This document shows, piece by piece, positions 53,007 through 61,257 of a stretch of 64,000 bases of DNA (positions are counted from its first letter, which is position 1; each line of letters begins with the position of its first letter). The DNA lies in assembly GCA_019117485.1 (NCBI GenBank), contig DWZQ01000029.1, positions 1 through 64,000 on the forward strand. Reading direction: 5' to 3'. Both the position numbers and the translations under genes were made by a program. The DNA is from Candidatus Agathobaculum intestinipullorum (GTDB taxonomy: Bacteria; Bacillota; Clostridia; Oscillospirales; Butyricicoccaceae). A model generated the notes under the pieces. That model was given only the letters and a program-made list of their open reading frames with translations. It had not been told where the DNA came from and searched no databases.

Positions 53007-53115
53007 GGTCGAATGTCCCTCTTTCTATCTGAAAATAATTTTAATATAACCTCAAAAACGCCATACGGCGCATACAAATTTTATCAGACTTTACACGCTT
53101 TCGCAAGACCCGCAC

Positions 53116-53145
53116 GCATATTTTTCGCACAGGGCGTGCAAACTA
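53116..53145 (+). promoter_or_regulatory. Sigma-G-like promoter of the Asn/Gln-rich microprotein
   Basis: GCATA (53116-53120), 18 bp, then CAAACTA (53139-53145). Both boxes and the spacing are identical to the putative spoVAC promoter at 19443-19472. It lies 36 bp before the start codon. Confidence 0.65.
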
Positions 53146-53181
53146 CGCTTGCAAACCCAAAAACAAAGAGGTGATTTTACA

Positions 53182-53298
53182 ATGGGCAAGCAGAACAAAC
53201 GTCAGAACCAGAACCCGTCTACCACCAACCAGAACCCGAACAGCACGCAGAACAAGAACCAGAACCCGACGACCTCCAACCAGTGTCCGAACGGCTAA
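53182..53298 (+). CDS. 38-residue Asn/Gln-rich protein, probable spore component
   Basis: A short frame, ATG 53182 to TAA 53298, with AGAGGTG about 10 nt ahead. The product is 38 residues: MGKQNKRQNQNPSTTNQ, then NPNSTQNKNQNPTTSNQ, then CPNG. It has 12 Asn and 7 Gln, no hydrophobic core, and a repeated QNPxTxxQ-like unit, so it is disordered and basic. Asn/Gln-rich tiny proteins such as gamma-type SASP are typical forespore products, and the sigma-G-like promoter fits that. I do not know a named family for it. Confidence 0.65.
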   Translation: MGKQNKRQNQNPSTTNQNPNSTQNKNQNPTTSNQCPNG

Positions 53299-53300
53299 AC

Positions 53301-53388
53301 CGGGCTTTGCCCGAGCCAAATGGGTTCGTGTGAGGGCGCAGACGCGCCCAAGGCTGCGCAAAGTCCCGCTTTACGGGGCTTTGCGCAG
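53301..53388. repeat. Intergenic run of three hairpins after the microprotein gene
   Basis: CGGGC/GCCCG (53301-53313), GGGCGC/GCGCCC (53334-53349), and CTGCGCAAAGTCCCG against CGGGGCTTTGCGCAG (53354-53368 and 53374-53388, one wobble). The string CTTTGCGCAGTCC at 53379 also occurs at 37145-37157 beside rny, so this is part of a dispersed family. Confidence 0.55.
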
Positions 53389-53438
53389 TCCCTTTGTCCC
53401 CCTTTGCGGCGCCCACAGCGCGGCAAGGGGTTAACAAT

Positions 53439-53477
53439 ACCCCCTGCCGTCCGGCCTACAACCGGAAGGCAGGGGGT
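53439..53477 (-). terminator. Strong hairpin between microprotein and uraA genes
   Basis: ACCCCCTGCCGTCCGG pairs with CCGGAAGGCAGGGGGT with one mismatch. The T tracts are weak, but position after uraA, and convergent transcription, fit a terminator. Confidence 0.65.
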
Positions 53478-53509
53478 TGCTATTTGGGATATGCGCCTAT
53501 TGGGCTGCG

Positions 53510-54793
53510 TCAATCCGTCAAATCGTTGGACAGGTGCAGCTTGTCGAATACATAAAACAGCAGGCTCATCAGCATGCCGACAATGGCGGCCAGCGTCATG
53601 CCAGAAAGCGACACGTTGCCCAGCGACAGCGTCACGCCCGACAGGCCAGTGACGAAAATGACCGAGGTCAGCACCATGTTGCGGTTCTTGCCGTAGTCGA
53701 CGCGATTGTCGACCAGAATGCGCAGGCCGGACGTGCCGATCATGCCGTACAGCAGGAACGAGATGCCGCCGATAACCGGGCCCGGGATGGTCTGGATGAG
53801 CGCGGCCAGCGGGCCGACGAACGAGCAGATGATCGAAAGCACCGCCGCGCCGCCAATGACACGCACCGAATACACCTTTGTGATCGCCATCACGCCGATG
53901 TTTTCGCCGTAGGTCGTGGTCGGCACCGAGCCGATCAGGCCGGAAACCGCAGTCGAGAAGTTATCTGCAAACAGCGAGCGGTGCAGGCCGGGGTCTTTGA
54001 GCAAATCGCGGCCGACGATCTTGCCCGTGACCAGCTGGTGACCAATGTGCTCGTTGGCGATAACCAGAATGACCGGCAGGATAATCAGGATGGCCTCCAC
54101 GTCAAACTTGGGCGCTTGGAAATTCGGCAGCTGAAACAGCGGCTGCTGCATGGCGGCGATGATGCCGTCGCGGATGGCATGCCCGCCGGACAGCGCCTCG
54201 GTGATCAGGCCGGTCGCATAGCCGCAGAGGATCGCGATCAAAATCGGGATGACCGACAAAAAGCCGCGGAACAGCACGCTGCCCAGCACCGCAACGGCGA
54301 GCGTCACGCAGAAGGTGACGACGCTGGCGGTGGTCACGCTGTCGCCGACGATCTGGCCGGTGGACGCCGCCGAGCCGGCAAGCTCAAGGCCGATCAGCGC
54401 CACGACAGGCCCCATCGCTGCGGGCGGCAGCACCACGTCAATCCACTTGGTGCCGCATTTATAGATGATGGCGGCCAGCACGCAGCCGCACAGGCCGACA
54501 ACCACAAAGCCGCCCTGCGCATACGGATAGCCCCAATTCTGGATGACCACGGTCGCCGGTGCGATAAACGCGAACGACGAGCCGAGATAGGCGGGCGCCT
54601 TGCCCTTGGTGATCAGGATGAACAGCAGCGTGCCGATGCCGTTCATAAACAGTACAATCGCCGGGTTGATGCCGAACATAAACGGCACGAGCACCGACGC
54701 GCCGAACATGGCGAACATGTGCTGGATGGACAGCGGCACAAGCAGGCGCGGCGGCACCTTTTCCTCGACCTGAATGATTCGGTTGGTTTGCAT
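53510..54793 (-). CDS. uraA: Uracil/xanthine permease (NCS2, UraA-type)
   Basis: A 427-residue NCS2 permease with 14 helices (PLSIQHMFAMFGASVLVPFM, GSSFAFIAPATVVIQNWG, ANEHIGHQLVTGKIVGRDLL, SVPTTTYGENIGVMAITKVY). The QHMFAMFG and NEHIGH strings are typical of uracil permeases, and NEH holds the substrate-binding Glu. I see no PyrR-type leader or PurR box upstream. Confidence 0.92.
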   Translation of the reverse strand: MQTNRIIQVEEKVPPRLLVPLSIQHMFAMFGASVLVPFMFGINPAIVLFMNGIGTLLFILITKGKAPAYLGSSFAFIAPATVVIQNWGYPYAQGGFVVVGLCGCVLAAIIYKCGTKWIDVVLPPAAMGPVVALIGLELAGSAASTGQIVGDSVTTASVVTFCVTLAVAVLGSVLFRGFLSVIPILIAILCGYATGLITEALSGGHAIRDGIIAAMQQPLFQLPNFQAPKFDVEAILIILPVILVIANEHIGHQLVTGKIVGRDLLKDPGLHRSLFADNFSTAVSGLIGSVPTTTYGENIGVMAITKVYSVRVIGGAAVLSIICSFVGPLAALIQTIPGPVIGGISFLLYGMIGTSGLRILVDNRVDYGKNRNMVLTSVIFVTGLSGVTLSLGNVSLSGMTLAAIVGMLMSLLFYVFDKLHLSNDLTD

Positions 54794-54876
54794 CTTACTC
54801 TTATATCCCCTTTTTTGTAATTTCGGCCAAAGCCGGTGGAATGTGCGGAAAACTGCACGGAGTGCAGTATTGCCAC

Positions 54877-55719
54877 TTAGGTGAACAGGCGGCGGATGTC
54901 GTCCATGCGCGCCAAGGCCATGTTATAGCCCATCTCGTAGCCCCATTCGAGCTTTTTGACATCCTTTTCAAAGCTCTCCAGATGAGCGGACGGCTGTAAG
55001 ACCACGGTATCCTGCGGCCGCTTTTTAGCCAGCTGGTGGCAGAAGCACACCGTATCGTTGTAGTGCTGGGCGCGGTTCTGCATTGTGCGGGCAAGTTCCG
55101 GGTATTTACGCCGCAGCGTCAGGATAGCCAGCTGCGTGCTGCGCTGCATCACCTTGCGGTAGTCGCGCGGCTGGGTCAGCACGATCAGGTTCTTTTTGTT
55201 GCCGTCATGCAGGCTTTTCACGATCGGGATCGGGTCGGCAAGGCCGCCGTCGTAGTAGATCTCGTCCCCGATGTGAACTTCCGGGAAATACAGCGGGATA
55301 GCACAGGTCGCGCGCAGCATGGTGCTTTTGTGGTCAAGCAGCTTGCCGTCGAGGTATTCCGCCTTGCCGGTGCGGGCATTGGTCACACCGACGAGCACGC
55401 GGCCGGTGTAATTCAGGTAGGTTTCCACGTCAAACGGCATCAGTTCGTTCGGAATAGTCGAAAACACAAACTCCACGCCGAAGATCGAGTGGTCGCGGCG
55501 CAGGTTGCGCGCGCCAAAATAGCGCTTATCGTTGCGGTATTGCCGCAAAATCTCCAGATTGCGGCCGCGCTGGCGCGAAATATAGGATACGCCATAGGTG
55601 ATGCCGGCCGATACGCCGATCACATAATCGAACATCAGGCCGTTGTCAAGCAGCGCGTCCATCACGCCGCAGGAAAAAACCGGGCGGAAGGTGCCGCCCT
55701 CCAGAACAAGTCCGGGCAT
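54877..55719 (-). CDS. Patatin-like phospholipase
   Basis: A 280-residue RssA-type patatin. The Ser-Asp dyad is visible: GVSAG with Ser37 and DGGLADPIP with Asp157. The usual glycine-rich oxyanion loop reads LEGGTFRPVFSCGVMD. It probably hydrolyses membrane lipids or acyl esters in the cell. It sits upstream of uraA and just after rnr on the same strand, but gaps of 54-83 bp leave operon membership open. Confidence 0.9.
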   Translation of the reverse strand: MPGLVLEGGTFRPVFSCGVMDALLDNGLMFDYVIGVSAGITYGVSYISRQRGRNLEILRQYRNDKRYFGARNLRRDHSIFGVEFVFSTIPNELMPFDVETYLNYTGRVLVGVTNARTGKAEYLDGKLLDHKSTMLRATCAIPLYFPEVHIGDEIYYDGGLADPIPIVKSLHDGNKKNLIVLTQPRDYRKVMQRSTQLAILTLRRKYPELARTMQNRAQHYNDTVCFCHQLAKKRPQDTVVLQPSAHLESFEKDVKKLEWGYEMGYNMALARMDDIRRLFT

Positions 55720-55773
55720 AGTCTGTCAAAACCTTTCTTGCTTGATGTAACGCCCCGGTATGGGGCAGCGGGG

Positions 55774-58026
55774 TCAGCGGCGCTTGCGCGTCAGCGTTTT
55801 TTTGCTCTTGCGGCCGCCGCGCCCCTTGCCGTGACCCTGACGGCGGCGCTGCGCGCGGTTTCCGGGCGCAGGCGCGAAAGCCGGGGGCGGCGCGTCGTCC
55901 ATGAGGTCGGAGACGGGCAGCGAACCGTCGGCGGGCGCAAAGTCGATCTGGCCGGTGACTTCGCTTGCGGCGATGAGCTTGACGCGGATGGGTGTGCCGA
56001 TCGTGAACCGCTTGCCGGTGTGACGACCGGTCATAGTCATGCGCTGCTCATCGTATTCGTAACGGTCACCCGCGAGCAGTTCAATGCGGATCAGTCCCTC
56101 ACAGCCGTTTTCCAGCGCAACGAACACGCCGAATGACTGCACGCCGGACACCTCGGCGTCAAATTCCTCACCGATGAAACGCTTCATATAGGCTGCGATA
56201 TACAGCTTGTCGATGCCGCGCTCGCACTCGTCAGCCGCCTGCTCGCGCGTGGTCGACTGGGCCGCGGCCTCCTCGCAGGTGGTGTCGTCGCCTGCGGTAA
56301 ATTCCTCGCCTGTCAACGCCTTTTGCAGCATGCGGTGCGCCACCAGATCGGGATAGCGGCGGATGGGCGAGGTGAAATGCAGGTAGAACTTCGCCTTCAG
56401 GCCATAGTGGCCGATGCACTCGTCCGCGTAGCGCGCACGGGCAAGGCTGCGCAGCAGCAGCGTCGGCAGAATGCGCTGGCGGGGGTCGCCCTTCGCGCCG
56501 CGCAGCACAGTCTGGAACTGGAACGTGTCCTCCGGCTTGGAGGGGTCGATGCGGTAGCCAAACGGCCGGGCAAACGCCGCGAACAGGCGCAGCTTTTCCG
56601 GGTCGGGGTTCTCATGCACACGGTAGACCGTGGGCAGCTCCCTTTTACACATATATTCCGCGACGGCCTCGTTGGCCGCCAGCATAAATTCCTCGATCAG
56701 ATGCTCGCTCTCGCCGCGCGCGCGCCAGCCGATGTCGGTCGGACGGCCGTCCGCGTCGACAATGATCTCGGCCTCCGGGATATCAAGCTCCAAAGCGCCG
56801 CGCTCAATGCGGCGTTTGTACATCGCGTGCGCGAGGCGGTTCATCCGCTCGGCTGTATCGACCAGAAAGCCGTATTCCCCGCGCAGCGCGGTATCGCCCG
56901 CGAGGATCTTGTTTACCTTGTTGTAAGTCATGCGCGCGCGGGAGCGGATGACCGACTTGGCAAAGCGCGCCTTGTAGCGCCGCCCGTCCCCATCGACCTC
57001 CATCAGCGCAGAGAAGGTCAGCCGGTCGACGTCCGGGTTTAGCGAACAGATACCGTGGCTGAGCGCGAACGGCAGCATGGGCACAACATGTCCGGGGTAA
57101 TAAACCGATGTGCCGCGCCGGAACGCTTCGAGGTCGAGCGGTGCACCGGGCGTGACATAGTGCGACACGTCCGCGATGTGCACGCCGAGCAGGTAATGTC
57201 CGTTTTCGAGCACTTCAAGCGAGACCGCGTCGTCAAAGTCCTTGGCATCGTCGCCGTCGATGGTGAAAATCAGCTTGTCCCGCAGGTCGAGGCGGCCGGT
57301 AATCGCCGCAGGGTCGACTTCCTGCGGCATGGCGTCGGCCTGCTGGAGCACGTCGTCGGGAAATACGTCATACACGCCGTTTTCGTGCAGGATGCCCGCG
57401 ATCGCGGCTTCCATTGTGCCGTCCTCGCCCAAATCTGCTTCGATGACGCCCTGCGGCAGGAATTTTTCGTCGCCATAGTGGGAAATGGACACGGAAACGC
57501 GGTCGCCGGGCTGGGCGTCGCCCAGATCGTGCCGGTCGATCGCAATCTCGGGGTATTTCTTGGATGCGGGCTGGACGAAATACGCCTTACCACGCTGCAC
57601 CAGCGCGCCCGTAATCTCACGATCCGCGCGCTGCAACACACGGATGACCTCGGCTTCGCGCCGCCCGCGGCCGTTTTTGCGCTCGCTCAGCTTGACCAGC
57701 ACGCGGTCGCCATGCCACGCGCCGCCTGCTGCGCCGGGCGGGATGAACAGGTCGTCCGGCTTGGCCGCGCCCTCGGGCGCATCGGGCGTGACAAAGGAAA
57801 ACGCCCGCTCGGTGGCCAGATAAGTGCCGGTCGCGCAGCCATAATGCGCGGACACGGCAAAGCGGTTTTTCTTGTTTTTCATCACCTGCCCGTCCGCCAG
57901 CAGACGGTCGAGCGCGTCCTTCAGCTCGTGTTTGGGCGCGTCAGGCAGGGCGCGGCGTATCTCGTCGATACGCATGGGCTGCACAAGCAGCGTCAGCAGC
58001 CTGCTTTCCAGCTCGGTATGGGGCAT
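55774..58026 (-). CDS. rnr: Ribonuclease R
   Basis: RNase R of 750 residues, a 3'-5' exonuclease that degrades structured RNA. An N-terminal winged helix and two cold-shock domains come first, then the RNB catalytic domain with FTIDGDDAKDFDDAVSLE (Asp cluster) and HYGLKAKFYLHFTSPIRRYP. An S1 domain follows, and a very basic Arg/Lys/Gly tail (RAQRRRQGHGKGRGGRKSKK). GGAAGGAGGG precedes ATG at 58026. Confidence 0.95.
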   Translation of the reverse strand: MPHTELESRLLTLLVQPMRIDEIRRALPDAPKHELKDALDRLLADGQVMKNKKNRFAVSAHYGCATGTYLATERAFSFVTPDAPEGAAKPDDLFIPPGAAGGAWHGDRVLVKLSERKNGRGRREAEVIRVLQRADREITGALVQRGKAYFVQPASKKYPEIAIDRHDLGDAQPGDRVSVSISHYGDEKFLPQGVIEADLGEDGTMEAAIAGILHENGVYDVFPDDVLQQADAMPQEVDPAAITGRLDLRDKLIFTIDGDDAKDFDDAVSLEVLENGHYLLGVHIADVSHYVTPGAPLDLEAFRRGTSVYYPGHVVPMLPFALSHGICSLNPDVDRLTFSALMEVDGDGRRYKARFAKSVIRSRARMTYNKVNKILAGDTALRGEYGFLVDTAERMNRLAHAMYKRRIERGALELDIPEAEIIVDADGRPTDIGWRARGESEHLIEEFMLAANEAVAEYMCKRELPTVYRVHENPDPEKLRLFAAFARPFGYRIDPSKPEDTFQFQTVLRGAKGDPRQRILPTLLLRSLARARYADECIGHYGLKAKFYLHFTSPIRRYPDLVAHRMLQKALTGEEFTAGDDTTCEEAAAQSTTREQAADECERGIDKLYIAAYMKRFIGEEFDAEVSGVQSFGVFVALENGCEGLIRIELLAGDRYEYDEQRMTMTGRHTGKRFTIGTPIRVKLIAASEVTGQIDFAPADGSLPVSDLMDDAPPPAFAPAPGNRAQRRRQGHGKGRGGRKSKKTLTRKRR

Positions 58027-58102
58027 AGATCAGCCCTCCTTCCTGCAAACAGTATACCATTGTTGCGGGCGGATTAAAAGGAAAAATGGCGAAGGCTCGC
58101 GT

Positions 58103-58131
58103 TTGACGGCACGCATGCGGCATGGTACACT
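58103..58131 (+). promoter_or_regulatory. Promoter of the SDR-ttcA-like pair
   Basis: TTGACG (58103-58108) and TACACT (58126-58131) with a 17-bp spacer. Confidence 0.6.
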
Positions 58132-58170
58132 AAGAATATCCAAAACACCCTCGGGAAAGGGGAAAGCGAT

Positions 58171-58929
58171 ATGAAAGCATTGATCACCGGCGCGTCCTCC
58201 GGCATCGGGCGCGAGATCGCGCGCCTGCTGTCCGCGCGCGGCTATGACTTGATTTTATGCGCGCGGCGCGAAGACCGGCTGCGCGCGCTTGCAGCCGAAC
58301 TGCCGACCGTCTGCCACATCATCGCGGCCGACGTGTCGGACGAAAAGGAATGCCGCCTGCTGTATCAGGCGGCGCGCAGCGATGACCTCGAGGTCGTGGT
58401 CAATAACGCAGGCTTTGGCCTGTTCGGTGCGTTTGCCGAAACCGATCTGGACGAAGAACTGCGTATGATCGACGTAAACATCCGCGCGGTACACATCCTG
58501 ACCAAGCTGGCTGTGCAGGATTTCCAGAAACGCGGACGCGGCTATGTGCTAAACGTCGCCTCGAGCGCGGGCTTCCTGCCCGGGCCGCTGATGGCGACCT
58601 ACTACGCCACGAAAAACTATGTCCTGCGGCTGACGCAGGCCATCCGCGAGGAGCTGCGCCGCGCAGGCAGCGGCGTGAAAGTGTGCGCACTGTGCCCCGG
58701 CCCGGTTGACACTGAGTTTAATCAGGTCGCGGGCGTGCGCTTTGCCCTCGGCGGGCTGACCGCGCAGCGCGTGGCGCGCGCGGCGGTCGACGGCCTGTTT
58801 GCAGGCAAGGGGGTGGTCGTGCCGGGCGTGTCGATGAAGGCGATGACAGTTGCGCGCCACTTCGCCCCCGACACGCTGCTCGCGCGCGTGACCTATCATT
58901 TCCAGCACAAAAAGGGCGGCAAGGGATGA
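58171..58929 (+). CDS. Short-chain dehydrogenase/reductase
   Basis: A 252-residue classical SDR. The cofactor motif is TGASSGIG, NNAG marks the core, and the catalytic set is Ser in NVASSAGF with YYATK. An Arg in LCARRED suggests NADPH preference. It resembles the DltE/YqjQ-like group acting on lipids or keto compounds; the substrate is unknown. The stop overlaps the next gene (ATGA). Confidence 0.9.
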   Translation: MKALITGASSGIGREIARLLSARGYDLILCARREDRLRALAAELPTVCHIIAADVSDEKECRLLYQAARSDDLEVVVNNAGFGLFGAFAETDLDEELRMIDVNIRAVHILTKLAVQDFQKRGRGYVLNVASSAGFLPGPLMATYYATKNYVLRLTQAIREELRRAGSGVKVCALCPGPVDTEFNQVAGVRFALGGLTAQRVARAAVDGLFAGKGVVVPGVSMKAMTVARHFAPDTLLARVTYHFQHKKGGKG

Positions 58930-59723
58930 CCGGACAGGATATCCGGCGCAGCTTGCAGCGCGAATTTGTGCGCACGCTGCGCAAGCCCTTCGTCGACGCG
59001 GTGAAACAGTATCGGCTGGTGCAGCCGGGGGACAAGATAGCGGTGTGCATTTCGGGCGGCAAGGACTCGATGCTGCTGGCGCTGCTCATGCAGGATTTGC
59101 AGCGCACGGTCGGCTTTTCGCTTGTGTTCCTTGCGATGGACCCGGGCTACACACCGGAGGGACGCGCGCGGCTGGAACAAAACGCCGCGCACCTTGATCT
59201 GCCGCTCGAAATCTTTGAGACTAACGTGCTGCGCGTCGCGGAAAACCACGCGGCGGCGCATCCATGCTTCCTGTGCGCCAAAATGCGGCGCGGCCACCTG
59301 TACGCCGAGGCGCAAAAGCGCGGCTGCAACAAGATCGCGCTCGGCCACCACTATGACGACGCGGTTTCGACCGTGTTGATGGGCCTGCTGTACGGCGGGC
59401 AGGTACAGGCCATGCTGCCGCGCCTTGCCGCCAAAAACTATTCCGGCATGGAACTGATCCGCCCGCTGTACCATGTCCGCGAACGGGATGTACAGGCATG
59501 GGCAGCGCACTGCGGGCTGGATTTTGCATCCTGCGACTGCCCGGCAAAAGGGCTGGAACACGACACCAAGCGCGCCGCGGTACGCGCGTTGATCGACAGC
59601 CTCGCGGCGGAAAACCCGCAGGTCGGCGCAAATATCCTCAATGCGGTCAAAAACGTGGACACCAAAAAGCTGCTCGGCTGGCGGGACGAGGCCGGTTTCC
59701 ACAGCTTCCTCGACCGGCTGTGA
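58926..59723 (+). CDS. TtcA-like tRNA thiolation enzyme (PP-loop)
   Basis: A 265-residue ATP-pyrophosphatase of the TtcA/TilS-like superfamily. The PP-loop is ISGGKDSMLLALLM. HPCFLCAKMRRGHLY holds the CxxC that in TtcA-type proteins binds an iron-sulfur cluster or carries sulfur, and KIALGHHYDDAV follows. It probably thiolates cytidine-32 in tRNA or a related position. The start overlaps the SDR stop. Confidence 0.88.
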   Translation: MTGQDIRRSLQREFVRTLRKPFVDAVKQYRLVQPGDKIAVCISGGKDSMLLALLMQDLQRTVGFSLVFLAMDPGYTPEGRARLEQNAAHLDLPLEIFETNVLRVAENHAAAHPCFLCAKMRRGHLYAEAQKRGCNKIALGHHYDDAVSTVLMGLLYGGQVQAMLPRLAAKNYSGMELIRPLYHVRERDVQAWAAHCGLDFASCDCPAKGLEHDTKRAAVRALIDSLAAENPQVGANILNAVKNVDTKKLLGWRDEAGFHSFLDRL

Positions 59724-59760
59724 CTGTTCTCCCCTCCCCTATTTGCTATATCAAAAATGC

Positions 59761-59789
59761 AGCCCCGCGGCGCAATGCCGCGGGGCTGT
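59761..59789 (-). terminator. Terminator between ttcA-like gene and trkH
   Basis: CAGCCCCGCGGC pairs perfectly with GCCGCGGGGCTG around GCAAT. On the minus strand GCATTTTTGA follows, so it fits trkH best. Confidence 0.8.
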
Positions 59790-59811
59790 TGTAGCTTATT
59801 GGGTCTATCTG

Positions 59812-61257
59812 TTATTTTTCGCGTTTCCACGTCCCCGGAGCGAACAACAGCAGCATCGGGAAAACCTCCAGACGTCCGGCGAGCATGTCGAACATCAAAA
59901 CGATCTTGCTCAAAGGCGAGAAAAACCCGAAATTTGCCGCCGGGCCGACCAGCTCCAAACCGGGGCCGACGTTGTTGAGCGTCGCCGCGACCGCAGTGAA
60001 GTTGGTGATCAGCTCCTCATTGGTGATGGACAGCAGCAGCACCGACAGAATAAACAGCAGCAGGTAGGCGATCATAAACACGTTGACCGAGCGCATGACC
60101 TCATGCGGCACGCGGCGGCCGTCTATCTTGTTGACACGCACCGCGCGCGGATGGATCAAAAACTGCATTTCCTTACGGATGGACTTGCACATTAGCAGGA
60201 TGCGCGAGCATTTCATGCCGCCGCCGGTCGAACCGGCGCACGCGCCGATGAACATCAGCAGCACGAGGATCGCCTTGCTCAAAGCGGGCCACTGGTTGAA
60301 GTCGACGGTCGAAAAGCCGGTCGTCGTGATGATGGACGCAACTTGGAACGCCGCATGGTGCAAGCTGTCCAGCAGGCTCGGAAACAGGTGCCGGACATTG
60401 AGCGCAATCACAACCGACGAGGCAAGGATGACGCCCAGATAGACGCGCACCTCCTCAATGCGGAACGCAGCCTTGAAGCGCTGCGTCAGCAGCAGGAAAT
60501 ACACACTGAAATTGATGCCGAACAGGATCATGAACACAGTCACGACCGCCTGTAAATAATAGCTGTTATAATGCGCGATTGAGGTATTCCAGATACCGAA
60601 ACCGCCCGTACCTGCGGTCGCCATCGAGGTGCAAAGCGCATCAAACAACGGCATGCCGCCAAATAGCAGAAGGATGGTCTCCAAAATGGTCATGCCAAGG
60701 TAAATGGCGTACAGGATCATGGCTGTGTCGCGCAGATGGGGCGACAGCTTGCTGACCGACGGCCCCGGGCTTTCCGCGCGCATCAGGTGAATGGTCTGCC
60801 CGCCGGCAAGCGGCAGCACGATCAGCATAAATACCAGCACGCCCATGCCGCCGACCCAGTGGGTCACGCTGCGCCACAGCAGCGAGGCGTGCGACAGCGC
60901 TTCCACGTCGCTCAAGATGGTTGCGCCCGTAGTGGTAAAGCCGGAAATCGTCTCAAACAGCGCGTCGACCACAAACGGAATCTCGCCGCTCAGCATAAAG
61001 GGCAGCGCACCGGTCAGCGCGAGCACAATCCAGCACAGCGCGACCGTAACAAAGCCCTCGCGCGCGTAAAAGCGCGTGTTGGTCGGCTTTTTGTGACAGA
61101 ACAGCGCGGCCAGCGCCATGCAGAGCGCGGCGACGCCCACATAGGCCAGCACAACGTCCTCGCGGTAAATCAGCGCGGTCAGCGCGGGCAGCAGCAGGAA
61201 CAGCGACTCGACGCCCAGCATCCAGCCGATGAGGTAGCGTACCATCGCGTGGTTCAT
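59812..61257 (-). CDS. trkH: Trk-type potassium uptake, channel subunit
   Basis: TrkH/KtrB-type protein of 481 residues with four membrane-pore-membrane repeats and the filter loops (GFTTTGATIL, ATAGTGGFGIWN, ITTTGFSTVDF, TLNNVGPGLE). It conducts K+ under control of the TrkA protein encoded by the overlapping gene upstream. Its ATG overlaps the trkA stop. Confidence 0.94.
   Translation of the reverse strand: MNHAMVRYLIGWMLGVESLFLLLPALTALIYREDVVLAYVGVAALCMALAALFCHKKPTNTRFYAREGFVTVALCWIVLALTGALPFMLSGEIPFVVDALFETISGFTTTGATILSDVEALSHASLLWRSVTHWVGGMGVLVFMLIVLPLAGGQTIHLMRAESPGPSVSKLSPHLRDTAMILYAIYLGMTILETILLLFGGMPLFDALCTSMATAGTGGFGIWNTSIAHYNSYYLQAVVTVFMILFGINFSVYFLLLTQRFKAAFRIEEVRVYLGVILASSVVIALNVRHLFPSLLDSLHHAAFQVASIITTTGFSTVDFNQWPALSKAILVLLMFIGACAGSTGGGMKCSRILLMCKSIRKEMQFLIHPRAVRVNKIDGRRVPHEVMRSVNVFMIAYLLLFILSVLLLSITNEELITNFTAVAATLNNVGPGLELVGPAANFGFFSPLSKIVLMFDMLAGRLEVFPMLLLFAPGTWKREK

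Noticed and set aside
53477..54820. Long + strand frame of 447 codons
   Set aside because: It lies opposite uraA, is Arg/His/Gln-rich, and has no recognisable motif.
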